Part shown: positions 23,809 through 24,867 of the stretch, piece by piece
Position numbering within the stretch: position 1 is the stretch's first letter
Layout: each line of letters starts with the position of its first letter
Assembly: GCA_030706015.1 (NCBI GenBank)
Contig: JAUZPI010000065.1
Location: 1-24,867 of the forward strand
Source of the DNA: Bacillota bacterium
GTDB lineage: Bacteria > Bacillota > Clostridia > Clostridiales > Clostridiaceae
DNA: 24,867 nt
Reading direction: 5' to 3'
The notes under the pieces: generated by a model
What the model was told of the DNA's origin: nothing
Databases searched by the model: none
Seen by the model: only the letters and a program-made list of their open reading frames with translations
Program-made: the position numbers and the translations under genes

Positions 23809-24109
23809 TTTAATTCCTCCATTTCGCGTTTTCATACAAACTTAGTCTCTTATGCAAAATTATAAAACACCTTATGTAATTTTAATTTTTTCTTTATTTA
23901 TTCAATTTGTCACCTCCAACTTATCATTTAGTCTGATTCGGAAATTCATTATTCTGTAATCATGTTATGAACTTTTTCTTACAGAATACTCCACAGAACT
24001 TTAATTAGTTGCTTTACAATTTTGCTGACGAAACTAAACAAAACTAAACAAAACGTGTAATATAGACATTTATTATCATTTTATGGTACGTTTTGTCAGG
24101 TTAATAACG
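23809..24109 (-). promoter_or_regulatory. Long leader of the secreted protein gene with conserved stem, tandem repeat and hairpin
   Basis: No full gene lies here. CAAAACGT (24049-24056) and ACGTTTTG (24088-24095) form a perfect 8-bp stem with a 31-nt loop, matching the 22289-22335 element in position, loop length and loop motif. The 10-mer AAACTAAACA is repeated in tandem 2.4 times (24031-24054). Further down, ATTCTGTAA (23951-23959) and TTACAGAAT (23979-23987) form a 9-bp hairpin with an inner TCAT/ATGA pairing. No known riboswitch class is recognised. Confidence 0.6.
23894..23917 (-). other. Strong ribosome site followed by a 3-codon ORF
   Basis: In the same leader, GGAGGTG (23911-23917) stands at good spacing from TTG-AAT-AAA-TAA (23905 to 23894). 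Such a strong site on a Met-Asn-Lys-stop frame about 85 nt before the true start could be a minimal upstream ORF, a ribosome standby site, or a leftover of an older start. Confidence 0.4.
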
Positions 24110-24138
24110 ATATTATCACTATTTTATGTAATTTTCAA
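24110..24138 (-). promoter_or_regulatory. Promoter of the secreted Ig/FnIII protein gene
   Basis: Minus strand: -35 TTGAAA (24133-24138), a 17-nt spacer, and -10 TAATAT (24110-24115). The surround (AGTTGAAAAT, AGTGATAATAT) matches that of the 22349-22377 promoter. Confidence 0.75.
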
Positions 24139-24235
24139 CTACTTTATTAATTTTTTTATATATTTTTTAACACTTTGTTAAAATACAGCTCGTTTTTTTA
24201 ATTCTTGTCATTTGCATTTTAGTTTAAAAAAATCA

Positions 24236-24264
24236 AAAAACCACCAGTTTTACCGGTGGTTTTT
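24236..24264. terminator. Terminator after the DUF1667 gene
   Basis: AAAAACCACC (24236-24245) pairs perfectly over 10 bp with GGTGGTTTTT (24255-24264), with a 9-nt loop. On the minus strand the stem runs into TTTTTTGATTTTTTT, making a strong terminator for the upstream operon. It isolates that operon from the surface-protein cluster. Confidence 0.92.
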
Positions 24265-24292
24265 CTGTATTACACTATCTTATACATTCATG

Positions 24293-24661
24293 TTATTTAA
24301 TATTTTTTAGTATGCTTTTAGAGGCAATAATATTTATTCCGCTTCCTAATATGTTTTCAATAATTACATCACCTTGTTTTATTGGAGCTTCTACTTCAGC
24401 CTCTCTTATCACACCAATGCACTTAATCATTTGATTTTTACTTATCGTTCCTTCACTTCTAACTGGTAATCTATTTATATGACCATTCTTAATTTTAACT
24501 GTTGTAGTTAAAATTCTAGATGGATTTATCACCTCTTGTTCGGCATATTTCTTACCTTTTTCACAACCATATCCCGAAATATTATAAATCTCCAAATTAG
24601 ACTTATAAATTTCCATTTTGCAGCCCTTAGGACATACAGTGCAAATAAGAACATCATCCAT
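24293..24661 (-). CDS. DUF1667 family cysteine-motif protein
   Basis: This small redox-associated protein is usually encoded beside FAD-dependent oxidoreductases of the glycerol-3-phosphate dehydrogenase type. The 122 residues begin with the motif CTVCPKGC, and a further Cys follows in ISGYGCEKGKKYAEQE, so four Cys could hold an Fe-S cluster or zinc. Next are NPSRILTTTVKI and a C-terminal beta-rich half ending ILGSGINIIASKSIL. The ATG at 24661 overlaps the upstream oxidoreductase stop by 8 nt, showing translational coupling. A strong terminator follows. The exact biochemical role of the family is not established to my knowledge. Confidence 0.88.
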   Translation of the reverse strand: MDDVLICTVCPKGCKMEIYKSNLEIYNISGYGCEKGKKYAEQEVINPSRILTTTVKIKNGHINRLPVRSEGTISKNQMIKCIGVIREAEVEAPIKQGDVIIENILGSGINIIASKSILKNIK

Positions 24662-24867
24662 TTGCTATCACCCCTTTATTCTGCCACAATCCATTTTTAA
24701 TATAATTAGCCGCACTCTTACCTGCAATTCCCCCCTGTTCAGTTACATAGTCTACTAAGCCATGTACTTTCACTACATTTCCGCAGGCAAATATTCCAGG
24801 TATACTGGTTTCCATAGACTCATTTACCATAACTCCTCCAGTTCCTCCCTCTAAAGCTATACCAATA
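24654..24867 (-). CDS. FAD-dependent NAD(P) oxidoreductase, C-terminal end
   Basis: Only the last 70 codons are in the window. Read from 24866 down, the frame gives GIALEGGTGGVMVNESMET, then the FAD-binding hallmark IPGIFACGNVVKVHGLVDYV, then TEQGGIAGKSAANYI and a short tail ending IANG at TGA 24654-24656. The IPGIFACGN motif is typical of pyridine nucleotide-disulphide oxidoreductase-type flavoproteins. The following overlapping DUF1667 gene matches a common anaerobe arrangement with a GlpA-like protein. The 5' part of the gene lies outside the window, so the substrate cannot be assigned. Confidence 0.88.
   Translation of the reverse strand, partial: IGIALEGGTGGVMVNESMETSIPGIFACGNVVKVHGLVDYVTEQGGIAGKSAANYIKNGLWQNKGVIANG

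Overview
The window comes from a low-GC Gram-positive bacterium, most likely a Clostridium or close relative. This is inferred from the AT-rich sequence, strong purine-rich ribosome binding sites, frequent TTG starts, a short-form HisG paired with HisZ, and the neighbouring anaerobic genes ([NiFe] hydrogenase, cytochrome b5-like protein, DUF1667 protein with its oxidoreductase). I cannot name the species.

Bases 1-6033, minus strand: a histidine operon running hisZ-hisG-hisD-(hisC-like)-hisB-hisH-hisA, with hisA cut by the window edge. It has a near-consensus promoter (TTGACA-N17-TATTAT) and a leader too short for a T-box. The gene in the hisC slot is degenerate: the PLP lysine is an arginine, the NNPTG motif is gone and the N-terminus is short.

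Bases 6027-9746, plus strand: a frameshifted cupin remnant, then a compact hydrogenase cluster (cytochrome b5-like protein, [NiFe] small subunit, large subunit, maturation protease) closed by a terminator. The small subunit has CxxN in place of the usual first CxxC, and neither export signal nor membrane anchor. A perfect 17-bp palindrome precedes the cluster.

Bases 9909-12169: a soluble histidine kinase interrupted by an in-frame stop, divergent from a LacI-family regulator. Both genes have good sigma-A promoters, and each promoter region carries the same 12-mer operator core (ACGTTAACCCAA). The LacI protein therefore probably controls both itself and the kinase.

Bases 12332-12717: a 110-residue low-complexity protein built from perfect 18-bp DNA units (three MMQGQQ units, then seven PFFxxx units that run to the stop codon).

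Bases 12818-24138, minus strand: a cell-surface cluster. In transcription order it holds a secreted Ig/FnIII protein, a 1717-residue anchored mosaic protein with a probable beta-helix, an Ig-like anchored protein, a small membrane-tethered protein, a multi-pass membrane protein that may be a transporter S-component, and a 665-residue anchored FnIII protein. The two large transcription units start from matching promoters followed by the same leader element: an 8-bp stem with a loop of exactly 31 nt in both, one compensatory base-pair change, and an identical 15-mer. This unit (surface proteins, membrane protein, shared structured leader) is the best candidate here for an undescribed system; its substrate is unknown.

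Bases 24236-24867, minus strand: a terminator, a DUF1667 protein and the C-terminal end of an FAD-dependent oxidoreductase that overlaps it.
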